This document shows, one piece after another, positions 15,330 to 24,143 of a stretch of DNA of 26,897 nt. Each line of letters begins with the position of its first letter. The stretch's first letter is position 1. This stretch comes from Methanosarcinaceae archaeon. Lineage in GTDB: Archaea > Halobacteriota > Methanosarcinia > Methanosarcinales > Methanosarcinaceae. The stretch spans positions 1-26,897 of the forward strand of contig DQIO01000327.1 in NCBI GenBank assembly GCA_020793555.1, in the 5' to 3' direction. The notes under the pieces are model-generated. The model saw only the letters and a program-made list of their open reading frames with translations, had not been told where the DNA came from and did not search any database. A program made the translations under genes and the position numbers.

Positions 15330-15349
15330 AGGATTTCTATCGAAATCCT
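15330..15349. promoter_or_regulatory. Palindrome AGGATTTC-TATC-GAAATCCT
   Basis: A perfect 8-4-8 inverted repeat in the divergent promoter region between the membrane protein and the desulfidase gene. It has the same layout and core as the palindrome at 6881-6900, so both may bind one regulator. Confidence 0.5.
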
Positions 15350-15381
15350 CTAACGAATACTAATATGTACAGTTAATTGCA

Positions 15382-15406
15382 TGTAACTTTTATACATGTC
15401 GTTACA
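15382..15406 (+). promoter_or_regulatory. Inverted repeat TGTAAC...GTTACA over TATA box
   Basis: TGTAAC (15382-15387) and GTTACA (15401-15406) bracket the likely TATA element CTTTTATACATG of the desulfidase gene. A dimer bound here would block TBP, a common archaeal repression geometry. Confidence 0.45.
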
Positions 15407-15426
15407 CCAAAGGGAGAATAATACAT

Positions 15427-15888
15427 ATGAACAAGGAATCAAAGGAGATTACCGTAGTTGCACATTGTCTGATGAACCAGTCATCCTGCCTTTTGGGATT
15501 TAATGCACCAGTATTTGCACCTACCGATATCAAAGGTAAGAACATAATCCAGCTACCATGTCCTGAAATGATATATTTTGGTATGAACCGCCGTGAAATT
15601 ACCAAAGACCAGTTAGACCATCCAAATTACAGAACGTTTTGTCGCGAGCTGTTTGAACCCTTTGCAGACATGATCGAACAGTTCGCAGATACAGGCATGT
15701 GTATTAAGATCATAGGAGTTCCAAAGAGTCCATCCTGTGCTGCAGAATTAACTACAATTGGAGGCAAAGGAGGACGTGTAGCCGACTTTAACCATGAACA
15801 CGTGGCTGGAGCAGGTGTTTTATTTGAAGAAATTGAGGAAGAACTTGTACGTCGCAGTATACTGATCGAACTTGAAGACCATAAGTAA
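15427..15888 (+). CDS. TudS-related (CD3072-like) putative desulfidase
   Basis: This 153-aa protein resembles the CD3072 family related to TudS/DUF523 thiouracil desulfidases. Kept features are VAHCLMNQSSC near the start (Cys14 and Cys21), the IQLPCPEMIYFGMNR segment (Cys46) and a later GVPKSPSCAAE (Cys109), the sort of cysteine set that in TudS holds an Fe-S cluster. TudS enzymes remove sulfur from thiolated bases; whether this one does so is inference. GGGAG lies ten bases before the ATG, and an inverted repeat surrounds its TATA box. A tRNA thiolase sits 1.6 kb away. Confidence 0.75.
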   Translation: MNKESKEITVVAHCLMNQSSCLLGFNAPVFAPTDIKGKNIIQLPCPEMIYFGMNRREITKDQLDHPNYRTFCRELFEPFADMIEQFADTGMCIKIIGVPKSPSCAAELTTIGGKGGRVADFNHEHVAGAGVLFEEIEEELVRRSILIELEDHK

Positions 15889-15941
15889 TTATATAAAAAT
15901 CAATTGTATAGATATATATTTATACCATAACCAGTATAGTA

Positions 15942-16020
15942 ATAGTTAATGCGAACGGGTTTTTATTTTTACAATCCCCACTCCCAACCCGTTCGTATAT
16001 TCTTTTATTTCAACTTGTTT
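15942..16020 (+). ncRNA. Candidate small RNA with C-rich loop
   Basis: A TATA box (GATATATATTTATACC, about 15911-15926) is followed at the right distance by a 13-bp stem, ATGCGAACGGGTT (15949-15961) with AACCCGTTCGTAT (15986-15998), closing a 24-base loop that ends CAATCCCCACTCCC. A T-rich stretch (TTCTTTTATTTC and later T8) could terminate it. No ORF is present. The unpaired CCCCACTCCC is complementary to G-rich ribosome-binding sites, so a trans-acting regulatory RNA is plausible. It is not a family I recognise; boundaries are estimates. Confidence 0.5.
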
Positions 16021-16101
16021 GTATTTTTTTTGTGATGTTTCATCATGATTACTATTTATGATATGTTTTGAAATTTTTTATGTGTAATTTTTTAGAGTTG
16101 T

Positions 16102-16231
16102 GAGACTGTCGGAAAAGTCCAGATTTCTGGGAATTTCAACTTATTAAATAAATACAGTACTATGCAGTATGTTGTTCCACTTATTTATATTATGTAGAAT
16201 GTTTTGATTTCACCACTTTTCCGACAGTCTC
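16102..16231. mobile_element. MITE-like element, copy 2 (130 bp)
   Basis: This copy has nearly perfect terminal inverted repeats: GAGACTGTCGGAAAAGT at the left and ACTTTTCCGACAGTCTC at the right, 17 bp each. The interior is AT-rich and has no gene. It is inverted relative to the copy at 88-217 and of identical length. It lies in the leader region of the aIF1A operon, between the small RNA candidate and the start codon. No target duplication is obvious (left flank GTT GT, right flank TATGC). Confidence 0.82.
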
Positions 16232-16383
16232 TATGCGGTGCGATCAAAAACAATACCGAAAAATCAACCAACACATAACAAAACAGTGTGCAAGCCCCAA
16301 AACACACGCAACCTTTAACAACGTATGACACATACCAAGCAGACATATTTGAGATAAAACAAACAAAAGAATGAGGTATTAAC

Positions 16384-16701
16384 CTGTATAAGAAAAATAA
16401 TAAAAAAGACAAGCATGCTGCACCGCAGATTACGCGAGTGCGTACACCACGTAAAGAAAACAGAGAAGTACTTGCAACCGTAGAGACCATGCTCGGCGCA
16501 AACCGAGTGCGATTACGATGCATGGACGGAATTTTACGAATGGGACGAATCCCCGGTTCAATGAAAAAGCGAACATGGATTCGAGAAGGAGACATTGTAA
16601 TTGCAGTCCCATGGGATTTTCAGGATTCAAAAGCAGACGTTATCTGGAAATACACACGCCCGCAGGTAAACTGGCTTGAACGTAAAGGATTCTTACAATA
16701 G
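16384..16701 (+). CDS. eif1A: Translation initiation factor aIF1A, apparent CTG start
   Basis: The OB-fold factor that promotes scanning/initiation on the small subunit. [40 protein letters not shown] and the end [20 protein letters not shown] are diagnostic. GTG 16438 would remove the basic tail. The frame extends upstream to a TGA 12 bases before CTG 16384. CTG gives (M)[14 protein letters not shown], matching the usual MY[RK]KKN start of archaeal aIF1A, and GAGGT lies seven bases before it. I therefore choose CTG (105 aa). It heads the aIF1A-Rio1-KH operon; 12 bases separate it from rio1. Confidence 0.88.
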   Translation: MYKKNNKKDKHAAPQITRVRTPRKENREVLATVETMLGANRVRLRCMDGILRMGRIPGSMKKRTWIREGDIVIAVPWDFQDSKADVIWKYTRPQVNWLERKGFLQ

Positions 16702-16713
16702 ACATCGCACACC

Positions 16714-17505
16714 ATGAAGAACCTAAAGGACAAAGTACATCGCATTGACACCGAAGTTGATAAGATGCGCATGCGGCGCAAAGACACTGATTCCACCAAA
16801 GTAAAAGAAAATGTCTTTGATATTGCCACACTAAAAACGCTCTACACCCTCTCAAACAAAGGAATTATCCAGGCAATGGGCGGTTCGATCAGCACAGGCA
16901 AAGAAGCAAATGTATTCCTGGCTGACGGGGAAGAAAAGGAATGCGCTGTCAAGATATACAGAATATCGACCAGCACCTTCAACTCAATGGAAGAATACAT
17001 CCTCGGAGACCCGCGCTTTGAGAACATCAGACATCGCAAACGCGACATCATATTTGCCTGGACACGCAAAGAACTTAGAAATCTTACCCGGGCACAAAAT
17101 GCCGGCATACGTGTTCCAGAACCCATCACAACCGAAAGGAACATACTCGTAATGCAATTCATCGGGGAGAACGGAGTATCCTACCCCCTTCTAAAAGACG
17201 TGTCGCTTGACAATGAACTGGCGCACAACATCTTTGAAACCATCAAAGAATACATGCACAAATTATTCAAAGATGCAAAACTGGTACATGGTGACCTGAG
17301 TGAATATAATATAATGATAGACCCCAACGACATGACACCCATCATAATAGACATGGGGCAAGCCGTAACACTCGAACACCCACGCGCAGATGTCTTCTTG
17401 CGTCGTGACATAAAAAACATTCTTCGATTTTTCAAGCGTTTTAAGATCACAACAACCCCTGAAGAGATGTACACATTCATCCGATACAATGAAGTACAAA
17501 AATGA
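16714..17505 (+). CDS. rio1: RIO-type serine protein kinase Rio1
   Basis: This 263-aa atypical kinase/ATPase acts in small-subunit maturation. It carries the Rio1-type loop SISTGKEANVF (58-68), lysine in CAVKIYR (Lys80), the HRKRDIIFAWTRKE flexible segment (107-120), catalytic HGDLSEYN (192-199) and metal-binding IDMGQAV (212-218). The length is typical. No strong ribosome-binding site precedes the ATG, but the 12-base gap from aIF1A supports coupled translation. The KH protein follows, a partner set that in eukaryotes (Rio1, Dim2/Pno1) works on the same pre-40S particle. Confidence 0.95.
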   Translation: MKNLKDKVHRIDTEVDKMRMRRKDTDSTKVKENVFDIATLKTLYTLSNKGIIQAMGGSISTGKEANVFLADGEEKECAVKIYRISTSTFNSMEEYILGDPRFENIRHRKRDIIFAWTRKELRNLTRAQNAGIRVPEPITTERNILVMQFIGENGVSYPLLKDVSLDNELAHNIFETIKEYMHKLFKDAKLVHGDLSEYNIMIDPNDMTPIIIDMGQAVTLEHPRADVFLRRDIKNILRFFKRFKITTTPEEMYTFIRYNEVQK

Positions 17506-17566
17506 TTTCAGGTTTATTAACCCAAAAATGAATTAACCCATCCACATAATAACAGGCGAACATAAC

Positions 17567-18103
17567 ATGACACATATCAAAATACCACAAGATAGAATTG
17601 GCGCAGTGATCGGTCCAAAAGGTCACGTCAAAGAACTCATTGAAAGAAAATCAACCGCAACACTTGACATAGGCAGCGAATCAGGAGTAGTCGAAGTAAT
17701 ACAGGGTGACGACCCAATAGCATCAATGCGTGCTGCAGATGTAGTTCAGGCAATTGGACGCGGGTTCAATCCTGACAAAGCGATCGAATTCCTTGATGAC
17801 GATATGCTGATGCTTGATGTAATGGACCTATCACAAGTTGCAAACACACCAAAAGAACTGCTGCGGCTAAAAGGAAGGATTATTGGAAAGGGCGGTAAAA
17901 CAAGGGAGATCGCAGAAACCATGATCGGGGTCAAAATATCAATCTATGGCAAAACCGCAAGCGTCATCGGACATTCTGATCAAAACCATATAATCCGAAC
18001 CGCGATCGAGATGCTTATCAATGGTTCAAATCACGGCAGTGTATACAGTTTCCTTGAAAAGAAACGAAACGAACTCCTTCGGTCACAACTTGATTCATAC
18101 TGA
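17567..18103 (+). CDS. Dim2/Pno1-like KH-domain protein
   Basis: This 178-aa protein has two KH units: the first with RIGAVIGPKGHVKELIE (10-26), the second with GRIIGKGGKTREIAE (103-117). Between them lies AIGRGFNPDKAIEFLDDD, the signature of the Krr1/Dim2 (Pno1) family, whose archaeal members bind the 3' end of 16S rRNA or aIF2alpha. It follows rio1 after 61 bases in the same direction. The C-terminus YSFLEKKRNELLRSQL is helical. Only a weak purine stretch precedes the ATG. Confidence 0.94.
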   Translation: MTHIKIPQDRIGAVIGPKGHVKELIERKSTATLDIGSESGVVEVIQGDDPIASMRAADVVQAIGRGFNPDKAIEFLDDDMLMLDVMDLSQVANTPKELLRLKGRIIGKGGKTREIAETMIGVKISIYGKTASVIGHSDQNHIIRTAIEMLINGSNHGSVYSFLEKKRNELLRSQLDSY

Positions 18104-18235
18104 CGCGGGTACAGATCAATTTTGACTAATTCGATCCAATCAACAAGTCTGGATTTACCCGAATCGGAATATTGCATCCGCGTACAAGTAGAAACGCTTA
18201 ATAAGCATCTGTCAAAATATATTAGTGGTGAATAA

Positions 18236-18928
18236 ATGCGAGGATATCTGAGTAAATCAGACATACGAATGTATGCAATATTCGGACTTTTACTTTTACC
18301 GATAGCAAGTTTGTGCTACCACGGGAATCTATCCCTTGGGACAATATCATCCCTGCCTTTATTTTTCTTACTTCTGATCATGCTTGCCGCAAGCCGGATA
18401 GAGGTTCCTTTTACAAAAATACGTACAAAGAAACCGGAACACCTGACACGTGATGCGCTTGCTCTTGAAGACATCTACGGGATTCCAGTCTTAAATGAAC
18501 TTAATGTTGAAAAAAGACAGGCATTCGATACCATAATAACATTGAATCTTGGCGGGTTCATAATACCTGTACTTACATTATTGTATCTACTGATAACTCA
18601 GCCCGACACATCTGCACTTGAAGTTATGCTTATCATGATCGTCGCCGTGAGCCTGCTGGCCGAAATGATTAGCGGCATCGGTATTGTTGTTCCCGATTAC
18701 ATCGGATTGATCTCGATACCATTTGCATTGATACTGGCACCGCAGAATGCAGCGATTTTTGTTTTTGTATCAAGTGTCGGAGGAATACTGGTAGGCAGTT
18801 GTACCACACTTATAACGTTCGACAGGGAAAAAAAGGGAAGTGCTTACATAAATCTTGGTGGCATAGGTGGATTTAAGGCAATTTATGTTTCTGCACTTGC
18901 TGCAAGCATTATATCATATTTTATTTAA
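18236..18928 (+). CDS. DUF1614 multipass membrane protein
   Basis: This 230-aa protein has about six hydrophobic helices (12-28, 38-52, 100-118, 125-150, 155-172 and 175-190 or so, plus a final one). Its middle contains PLFFLLLIMLAASRIEVPFTKI, GGFIIPVLTLLYLL, and a C-terminal GGIGGFKAIYVSAL. This matches the DUF1614 family, for which no activity is established. GGTGA lies seven bases before the ATG. The stop overlaps the stop of the convergent KaiC-like gene by two bases (region of overlap 18925-18928), so antisense transcription through both ends is expected. Confidence 0.8.
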   Translation: MRGYLSKSDIRMYAIFGLLLLPIASLCYHGNLSLGTISSLPLFFLLLIMLAASRIEVPFTKIRTKKPEHLTRDALALEDIYGIPVLNELNVEKRQAFDTIITLNLGGFIIPVLTLLYLLITQPDTSALEVMLIMIVAVSLLAEMISGIGIVVPDYIGLISIPFALILAPQNAAIFVFVSSVGGILVGSCTTLITFDREKKGSAYINLGGIGGFKAIYVSALAASIISYFI

Positions 18929-19812
18929 GGACTGGATGACTTTTTCCGTGCCGCAAGTTTTTCTTGCAGTACATTTCTTGGAATAGCCATTGCCCGGTAT
19001 TTTGAGATTCCGCTTTCAGTGAACCTGAACGGCTGTGGGGTACGGTCTATACGGGTTGCCCGCATCTTCTGAATTGCCATTACTGGAGTTGGCGTAGTAT
19101 CGATCTCATTGGTTTGGATCGAATCCAAAAATATTATTCCATCACCAAGGAAATCATAATCATCAAACTGTTTGACTTCAATACCGTGATGTTTTTCTGT
19201 TATGAAAAGGGATGATATTTTTTTCACCTTTAGAAGCCGTACCAAACCGCGCCATGAACCTGATTTACGAAAATCGGCAGGTTCAGCAAAAATATTAATG
19301 GAATCAAACACAACACGTTCAGGCCTGTATGATTCTATGATCTCGATCATCTCTTCTGATGTCAGCATTGACATGCCGAATATCTCGAGATAACCATCAT
19401 CAATGTACTTCCCGATATCCCATCCAAAACGTATGAAATGCTGCACCAGTTGCTCCACTCGCTCTTCAAAGGAAAAGAATATGCATTTTTCGTTATTTTT
19501 CACACCTTCCACCAAGTACTGCATGCAAAATGTAGATTTACCCGTGCCTGGCGGTCCTGTTACAACAACAGAAAAACCTTTTGGAATTCCACCTTCAATT
19601 GATTCATCAAGCCCGGGAATACCGGTGCTGATTCGCTTGATTGGAGTTCGCATTCCACCGGTGTCAAGTTTAGCCTTATAACGCATGCCATCCATGGCAA
19701 GAAGCGCTTTTTCAAGAACTATGTTCTTTGCACCAAGTTCTTTTTCATATCTCTCAAGAATCTTGATAGCTTCCAAACTCAAAGTAGTATGTATTGGAAA
19801 TTTGTTTCTCAT
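18925..19812 (-). CDS. KaiC-like RecA ATPase with N-terminal RHH-like segment
   Basis: This 295-aa protein starts with about 40 residues (PIHTTLSLEAIKILERYEKE, NIVLEKALLAMD) that look like a ribbon-helix-helix DNA-binding motif. A single KaiC/RecA domain follows: STGIPGLDESIEGGIPKG, Walker A TGPPGTGKST (85-94), paired glutamates in FSFEERVEQ (114-122), Walker B RVVFDS (166-171). The tail is RIDRTPQPFRFTESGI. Such single-domain KaiC relatives are abundant in archaea and linked to signalling; targets are unknown. TATA-like CTTTTATAAC and a GGTGGC site precede the ATG. Confidence 0.82.
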   Translation of the reverse strand: MRNKFPIHTTLSLEAIKILERYEKELGAKNIVLEKALLAMDGMRYKAKLDTGGMRTPIKRISTGIPGLDESIEGGIPKGFSVVVTGPPGTGKSTFCMQYLVEGVKNNEKCIFFSFEERVEQLVQHFIRFGWDIGKYIDDGYLEIFGMSMLTSEEMIEIIESYRPERVVFDSINIFAEPADFRKSGSWRGLVRLLKVKKISSLFITEKHHGIEVKQFDDYDFLGDGIIFLDSIQTNEIDTTPTPVMAIQKMRATRIDRTPQPFRFTESGISKYRAMAIPRNVLQEKLAARKKSSSP

Positions 19813-19889
19813 ATGGCCACCATGTACATAGTTTCACATAATAGTTATAAAAGCTTGTGGTTAGTACATACACAATATTCAAAATGTGT

Positions 19890-21263
19890 TCATCCTATGT
19901 CCACAGGTTTCCCACATCCTGCCAAGAACTTGCCGCGCCCCTGTTTCCCAACGACTTCCCCATCCCACACAATCTCGCCGCGAGAAATTGTAAATTGGGG
20001 GAATATACCATCAATACCTTCATAAGGCGTCCAGCCTGCTTTGCTGTGCAGCAGATCACCATTGATCGGGCGCATGTCGCGCGGGTTAACTATTATAATG
20101 TCAGCGTCAAATCCTTCTTCAAAACTACCTTTTGACAACCTGTCCAATCCAAATATCCGTGCCGGATTCCTGCTTGTCACATCGATCATGCGCCCAAGAG
20201 GTAACAGGTTTTTCTTCACAGCCGCAAGCATGAGCGGCATAAGGGTCTCCACACCCGGCACGCCCGATGGCGCGGTCTTGATATCCACATCCTTTTCAAA
20301 TTCAAGATGGGGCGCATGGTCAGATGCTACTGCATCGATCAGTCCGTCATTGAGCGAGTTCACAAGCGCCTTTACACTCATGCGATTCCGTAGCGGTGGG
20401 TTCATCTTGCCGTACGAACCCAATCGTCCCCAGTCCTTTTTTGTAAGGAACAGGTGATGCGGCGCAACCTCGCATGTGATATTGGATTGTCTCCCCTCCT
20501 CGCGCGCGATGTATTTTTCCTGCCTGAGAATTCCCAGCGATTCCCGCGTGCTGATGTGGCAAAAATGGGCGCGCGTGTTGTGTGATGTGATAAGTTTTAC
20601 AGCCTTTTCTACCGCAAACGCTTCGCAGATGTTCGAACGCTCTTTGGAATGGGATTCCGGAGACATGTCGTTTTTCAGCAATTCCGCCCTTTCAAGCCGG
20701 ATTGCCTCATCCTCGGCATGGATACAGGCAAGCGCATCAAGTTCCTTGATGATGCCAAGCGCTTTGTCAAATGTTTTGCCATCGATGTTTAGTTCGCCTG
20801 TGGATTCTGCCATGAAGATCTCGCCAAAGGCAGTGACCCCAAGTTCCCACAACTGCGGCAGTTTTGTGAGGTTTTCCGTGACCCCGCCATTGATACCAAA
20901 ATCGATGATAGATTTCCGCCTTGCAGCTTTGTGTTTTTCCTTGAAAGAACTCTTATCGATGGTCGGGGGTATCGTATTTGGATGGTCTATAACAGTAGTG
21001 ATACCACCGGCGGCGGCAGAGCATGAGCCTGAGTACCAATCCTCTTTGTGCGTGAGTCCGGGGTCCCTGAAATGCACATGCCCATCAATGCCTGCGGGGA
21101 GAGTGAGCGCGCCGCCTGCATCGATTACACGGTCAATGCTTGATACATGGATGTTTTTTGCGATCTTTGTGATCTTACCGTCCTCAATCGTGACCTCAGC
21201 GGGCTGGAGGTAGTTGTTGAAAAAAACTTTTGTGTTTTTGATAAAGATATCTGGCATAGTCAT
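19890..21263 (-). CDS. pyrC: Dihydroorotase
   Basis: This 457-aa amidohydrolase forms dihydroorotate from carbamoyl-aspartate in pyrimidine synthesis. Metal and substrate motifs are GHVHFRDPGLTHKED (61-75), the HPNT segment (93-96), HAED (near 178), AHFCHIST with its His, and VASDHAPH (near 315-322). The position that usually holds the carbamylated lysine reads FGEIFM (145-150) with glutamate. The C-terminal beta part contains GFDADIIIVNP and TISRGEIVWDGEVVGKQGRG. A TATA-like ATTATAAGTATAAAC lies 20-25 bases before ATG 21263, suggesting a leaderless start; the ATG two codons later is possible. Monocistronic. Confidence 0.94.
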   Translation of the reverse strand: MTMPDIFIKNTKVFFNNYLQPAEVTIEDGKITKIAKNIHVSSIDRVIDAGGALTLPAGIDGHVHFRDPGLTHKEDWYSGSCSAAAGGITTVIDHPNTIPPTIDKSSFKEKHKAARRKSIIDFGINGGVTENLTKLPQLWELGVTAFGEIFMAESTGELNIDGKTFDKALGIIKELDALACIHAEDEAIRLERAELLKNDMSPESHSKERSNICEAFAVEKAVKLITSHNTRAHFCHISTRESLGILRQEKYIAREEGRQSNITCEVAPHHLFLTKKDWGRLGSYGKMNPPLRNRMSVKALVNSLNDGLIDAVASDHAPHLEFEKDVDIKTAPSGVPGVETLMPLMLAAVKKNLLPLGRMIDVTSRNPARIFGLDRLSKGSFEEGFDADIIIVNPRDMRPINGDLLHSKAGWTPYEGIDGIFPQFTISRGEIVWDGEVVGKQGRGKFLAGCGKPVDIG

Positions 21264-21477
21264 GTATTAGGGGTTTATACTTATAATTATATTTGTAGGG
21301 AAAGTTTTGGGCGATGGGAGCGGAGAGAATTATCGCAAAAAACTGAAAGGAACTTGATGTTGAAGTCATTAATCAACCTGTAAGCCCCGATTACATTCAC
21401 TTATTTATTCAATATTGTACAAATATACCATAAGCTTTATTGCTAAAAAATTTAAATGAAAAAACCGTATAATATAG

Positions 21478-21489
21478 CGACTATAGTCG
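21478..21489. promoter_or_regulatory. Perfect palindrome CGACTATAGTCG in peroxiredoxin promoter
   Basis: A 12-bp perfect palindrome lies just downstream of the TATA element (CCGTATAATATA, 21465-21476) and upstream of the ribosome-binding site, a typical place for a repressor in archaea. A redox-sensing regulator would make sense for a peroxiredoxin, but the site does not match the MsvR motif as I remember it. Confidence 0.5.
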
Positions 21490-21520
21490 AAATCATAAAC
21501 ATATGAAAGGAGATGAACAA

Positions 21521-22189
21521 ATGGAAAATATGACCGAAAACAAAGGGATGCCACTTCTGGGTGACAAATTCCCCGAGATGAAAGTGCAGACGACCCATGG
21601 AGTTTTACAACTACCTGAAGCATTCGCAGGAAAGTGGTTTGTATTATTCAGCCATCCAGCGGATTTTACTCCGGTATGCACCACCGAGTTTGTGGCATTT
21701 CAGAAAAGGTATGACCAGTTCAGAGAACTGAACTGTGAACTTATCGGCTTGAGCGTGGATCAAGTATTCGCCCATATAGTATGGGAGGAGTGGATAAAGG
21801 AAAATCTTGATGTGGAGATACAATTCCCAATAATCGCTGATACTGGCTTGGTAGCTGAAACATTAGGGATAATCCACCCCGGAAAGGGAACCAATACTGT
21901 ACGGGCGGTCTTCGTGGTAGATGCTGAAGGTAAAATCCGAATAATTTTGTATTATCCTCAGGAACTTGGTAGAAATATAGACGAAATCGTAAGAGTTGTC
22001 AAAGCCATGCAGATATCTGACAAGAACAGGGTCGCAATGCCAGCCAACTGGCCTAACAACGAGATTGTTGGAGACCACGTAATAATTCCACCAGCCACCG
22101 ATGTCCAGACATCCAAAGACCGACTGATTAAAGCCAAAGAAGGAGAATTTGAGTGCATAGACTGGTGGCTCTGTCATAAAAAACTGTGA
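21521..22189 (+). CDS. Peroxiredoxin (AhpC/Prx6-type)
   Basis: This 222-aa thiol peroxidase reduces peroxides. The peroxidatic cysteine is in [15 protein letters not shown] (about 48-62), with conserved Thr and Arg ([10 protein letters not shown]). The C-terminal extension of about 60 residues, with [12 protein letters not shown] and the end [10 protein letters not shown], is the archaeal Prx6-like long form; the paired C-terminal cysteines suggest a resolving role. AAAGGAGATGA stands five bases before ATG 21521, so I reject the earlier ATG 21503, which overlaps that site. Upstream is the 12-bp palindrome; downstream, after 360 bases, catalase. Confidence 0.94.
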   Translation: MENMTENKGMPLLGDKFPEMKVQTTHGVLQLPEAFAGKWFVLFSHPADFTPVCTTEFVAFQKRYDQFRELNCELIGLSVDQVFAHIVWEEWIKENLDVEIQFPIIADTGLVAETLGIIHPGKGTNTVRAVFVVDAEGKIRIILYYPQELGRNIDEIVRVVKAMQISDKNRVAMPANWPNNEIVGDHVIIPPATDVQTSKDRLIKAKEGEFECIDWWLCHKKL

Positions 22190-22549
22190 ATGTAGGACAT
22201 GCTTGTGTAGCAGTTGTAATATAACTACATAAATGAGTCATCCCATCAAAAACAAAAAATACAACTGCAACATACGGCCTATTCCCGCACCACTGGCCTA
22301 CGAAAATAGCACCTAATATCGATAAGATCATTCACTTTGTCCCAGCGACACAATACACAAATGTGATAAATCACAATCCTGCGCCTACCCTACTAATATA
22401 ATTTTATTCATGCGCCACCCATTTAAAGTGCTAACACCTACCATATGGTTAGGGAGTGTAAGTAAAAACAGCAGACACTGTAGTGTTGCGTATATCTAAA
22501 TCCTCCCAGGGAGCAACTCGAATGAGTGTATGTGAAAGGAAGGATTTCA
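22190..22549 (+). promoter_or_regulatory. Catalase upstream region with near-palindrome
   Basis: No gene is supported here; the longest ORF is 27 codons (MSHPIKNKKYN). TATA-like ATTTAAAG (about 22421) is followed by CCTA-CCATATGG-TTAGG (22437-22453), a near-perfect palindrome at the likely transcription start. This would leave a leader of about 100 bases before the catalase ATG. Confidence 0.4.
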
Positions 22550-24064
22550 ATGGATAACAATAATCAAAAGAATAAATTAACTACAGCTTTTGGGATACCT
22601 GTCGCAAACGACCTTAATAGTATTACTGCCGGAGAACGAGGTCCTGTATTGATGCAGGATGCGCACCTGATGGAGAAGTTGGGTCACTTTGACCGCGAAC
22701 GCATTCCTGAACGTGTAGTACATGCAAAAGGGGCAGGAGCAGGTGGATACTTTGAGGTTACTGCAGATGTTACCAAATACACAAAGGCAAAGTTCCTTTC
22801 CGAAATTGGTAAGCGAACCGAGGTATTTGCCCGCTTCTCCACAGTAGGAGGGGAAAAGGGATCCGCAGATGCCGAGCGTGATCCACGGGGATTTGCGTTG
22901 AAATTCTATACAGAGGAAGGAAACTATGATCTTGTCGGAAATAATACCCCGGTATTTTTCATACGTGATCCCTTGAAATTCCCGGACTTCATACACACGC
23001 AAAAGCGTAACCCTGCCAACAATTGCAAGGATCCGAACATGTTCTGGGATTTCCTTTCACTAACACCTGAATCAATTCACCAGGTAACCATTCTCTTTTC
23101 CGATCGTGGTATTCCAACCTCATTTCGAAACATGAATGGGTATAGCAGTCACACTTATAAGTGGTACAATGAGAAAGGTGAATATTTTTGGGTCCAATAT
23201 CATTTCAAGACTGATCAGGGAATCAAAAATCTCACCCGACAGGAAGCAGAGATCATGCGCAGTAAGGATTCTGACCATGCTACAAGGGATCTCTATGATG
23301 CTATTGAACGGGGAGATAACCCATCATGGACTCTCCAGATGCAGATAATGACACCTGAGCAGGCAAAGGATTACCGTTTTGATATTTTTGATATCACTAA
23401 AGTCTGGCCCCATGCTGATTTCCCACCTATCGAGGTTGGCAAGCTGGTTTTGAACCGTAACCCTGAAAATTACTTTGCTGAAGTTGAACAGGCTGCATTC
23501 GGCCCCCAGAATCTTGTGCCTGGTATTGCCGTGTCTCCAGATAAGATGCTCCAGGGTAGGCTTTTCTCGTATCATGATTCCCATATCCACAGACTTGGGC
23601 CTAACTACCACTTGTTGCCGGTAAATGCGCCGAAAAATACAACTGATAACAGCTATCAGCGTGATGGATCTATGCGTACCGATCTAAACGGTGGCGGCGG
23701 TCCGAATTACTGGCCAAACAGTTTTAATGGTCCTGAGCCGGATATTTCTGCAAAAGAACCTCCGATAGATATCTCGGGACAGGCAGATCGTCACCAATAT
23801 ACGCATCCCAACGATGATTTTGTTCAGCCCGGGAATTTGTATCGTGATGTGATGACCGACCGGGACCGCGAGAATCTTGTAGGTAATATTGTTGATCATC
23901 TTTTGGGAGCACAAAAGCGTATACAACTTCGCCAGACGGCTCTATTCTTCAAGGCTGATCCGGATTATGGTCGTCGAGTGGCTGAAGGGCTTAAACTGGA
24001 TACAACGGAAGTTGAGAAGTTGGCTGATATGTCGCACGACGAACGAGTAAAAGCAACATCCTAA
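22550..24064 (+). CDS. kat: Monofunctional heme catalase
   Basis: This 504-aa small-subunit heme catalase decomposes hydrogen peroxide. It has the catalytic histidine in [17 protein letters not shown] (47-63), catalytic asparagine in [12 protein letters not shown] (near 130), and the proximal heme tyrosine in [18 protein letters not shown] (near 339). The end [23 protein letters not shown] is typical of the clade of short bacterial catalases. GAAAGGAAGG lies before ATG 22550; an earlier GTG 22526 gives an unusual head. In a strict-anaerobe lineage this gene probably came by transfer from bacteria. Confidence 0.96.
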   Translation: MDNNNQKNKLTTAFGIPVANDLNSITAGERGPVLMQDAHLMEKLGHFDRERIPERVVHAKGAGAGGYFEVTADVTKYTKAKFLSEIGKRTEVFARFSTVGGEKGSADAERDPRGFALKFYTEEGNYDLVGNNTPVFFIRDPLKFPDFIHTQKRNPANNCKDPNMFWDFLSLTPESIHQVTILFSDRGIPTSFRNMNGYSSHTYKWYNEKGEYFWVQYHFKTDQGIKNLTRQEAEIMRSKDSDHATRDLYDAIERGDNPSWTLQMQIMTPEQAKDYRFDIFDITKVWPHADFPPIEVGKLVLNRNPENYFAEVEQAAFGPQNLVPGIAVSPDKMLQGRLFSYHDSHIHRLGPNYHLLPVNAPKNTTDNSYQRDGSMRTDLNGGGGPNYWPNSFNGPEPDISAKEPPIDISGQADRHQYTHPNDDFVQPGNLYRDVMTDRDRENLVGNIVDHLLGAQKRIQLRQTALFFKADPDYGRRVAEGLKLDTTEVEKLADMSHDERVKATS

Positions 24065-24143
24065 CTCCAGAACATTCCGTACGATTTATTGCTAAAAGAT
24101 TAAAAAGTAGAAACGATAGGGAGGAGTAGTTCACTGCATTGGT

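Noticed and set aside
22220..22320. 27-codon ORF MSHPIKNKKYN between peroxiredoxin and catalase
   Set aside because: No ribosome site, no motif, and too short for composition to be informative.
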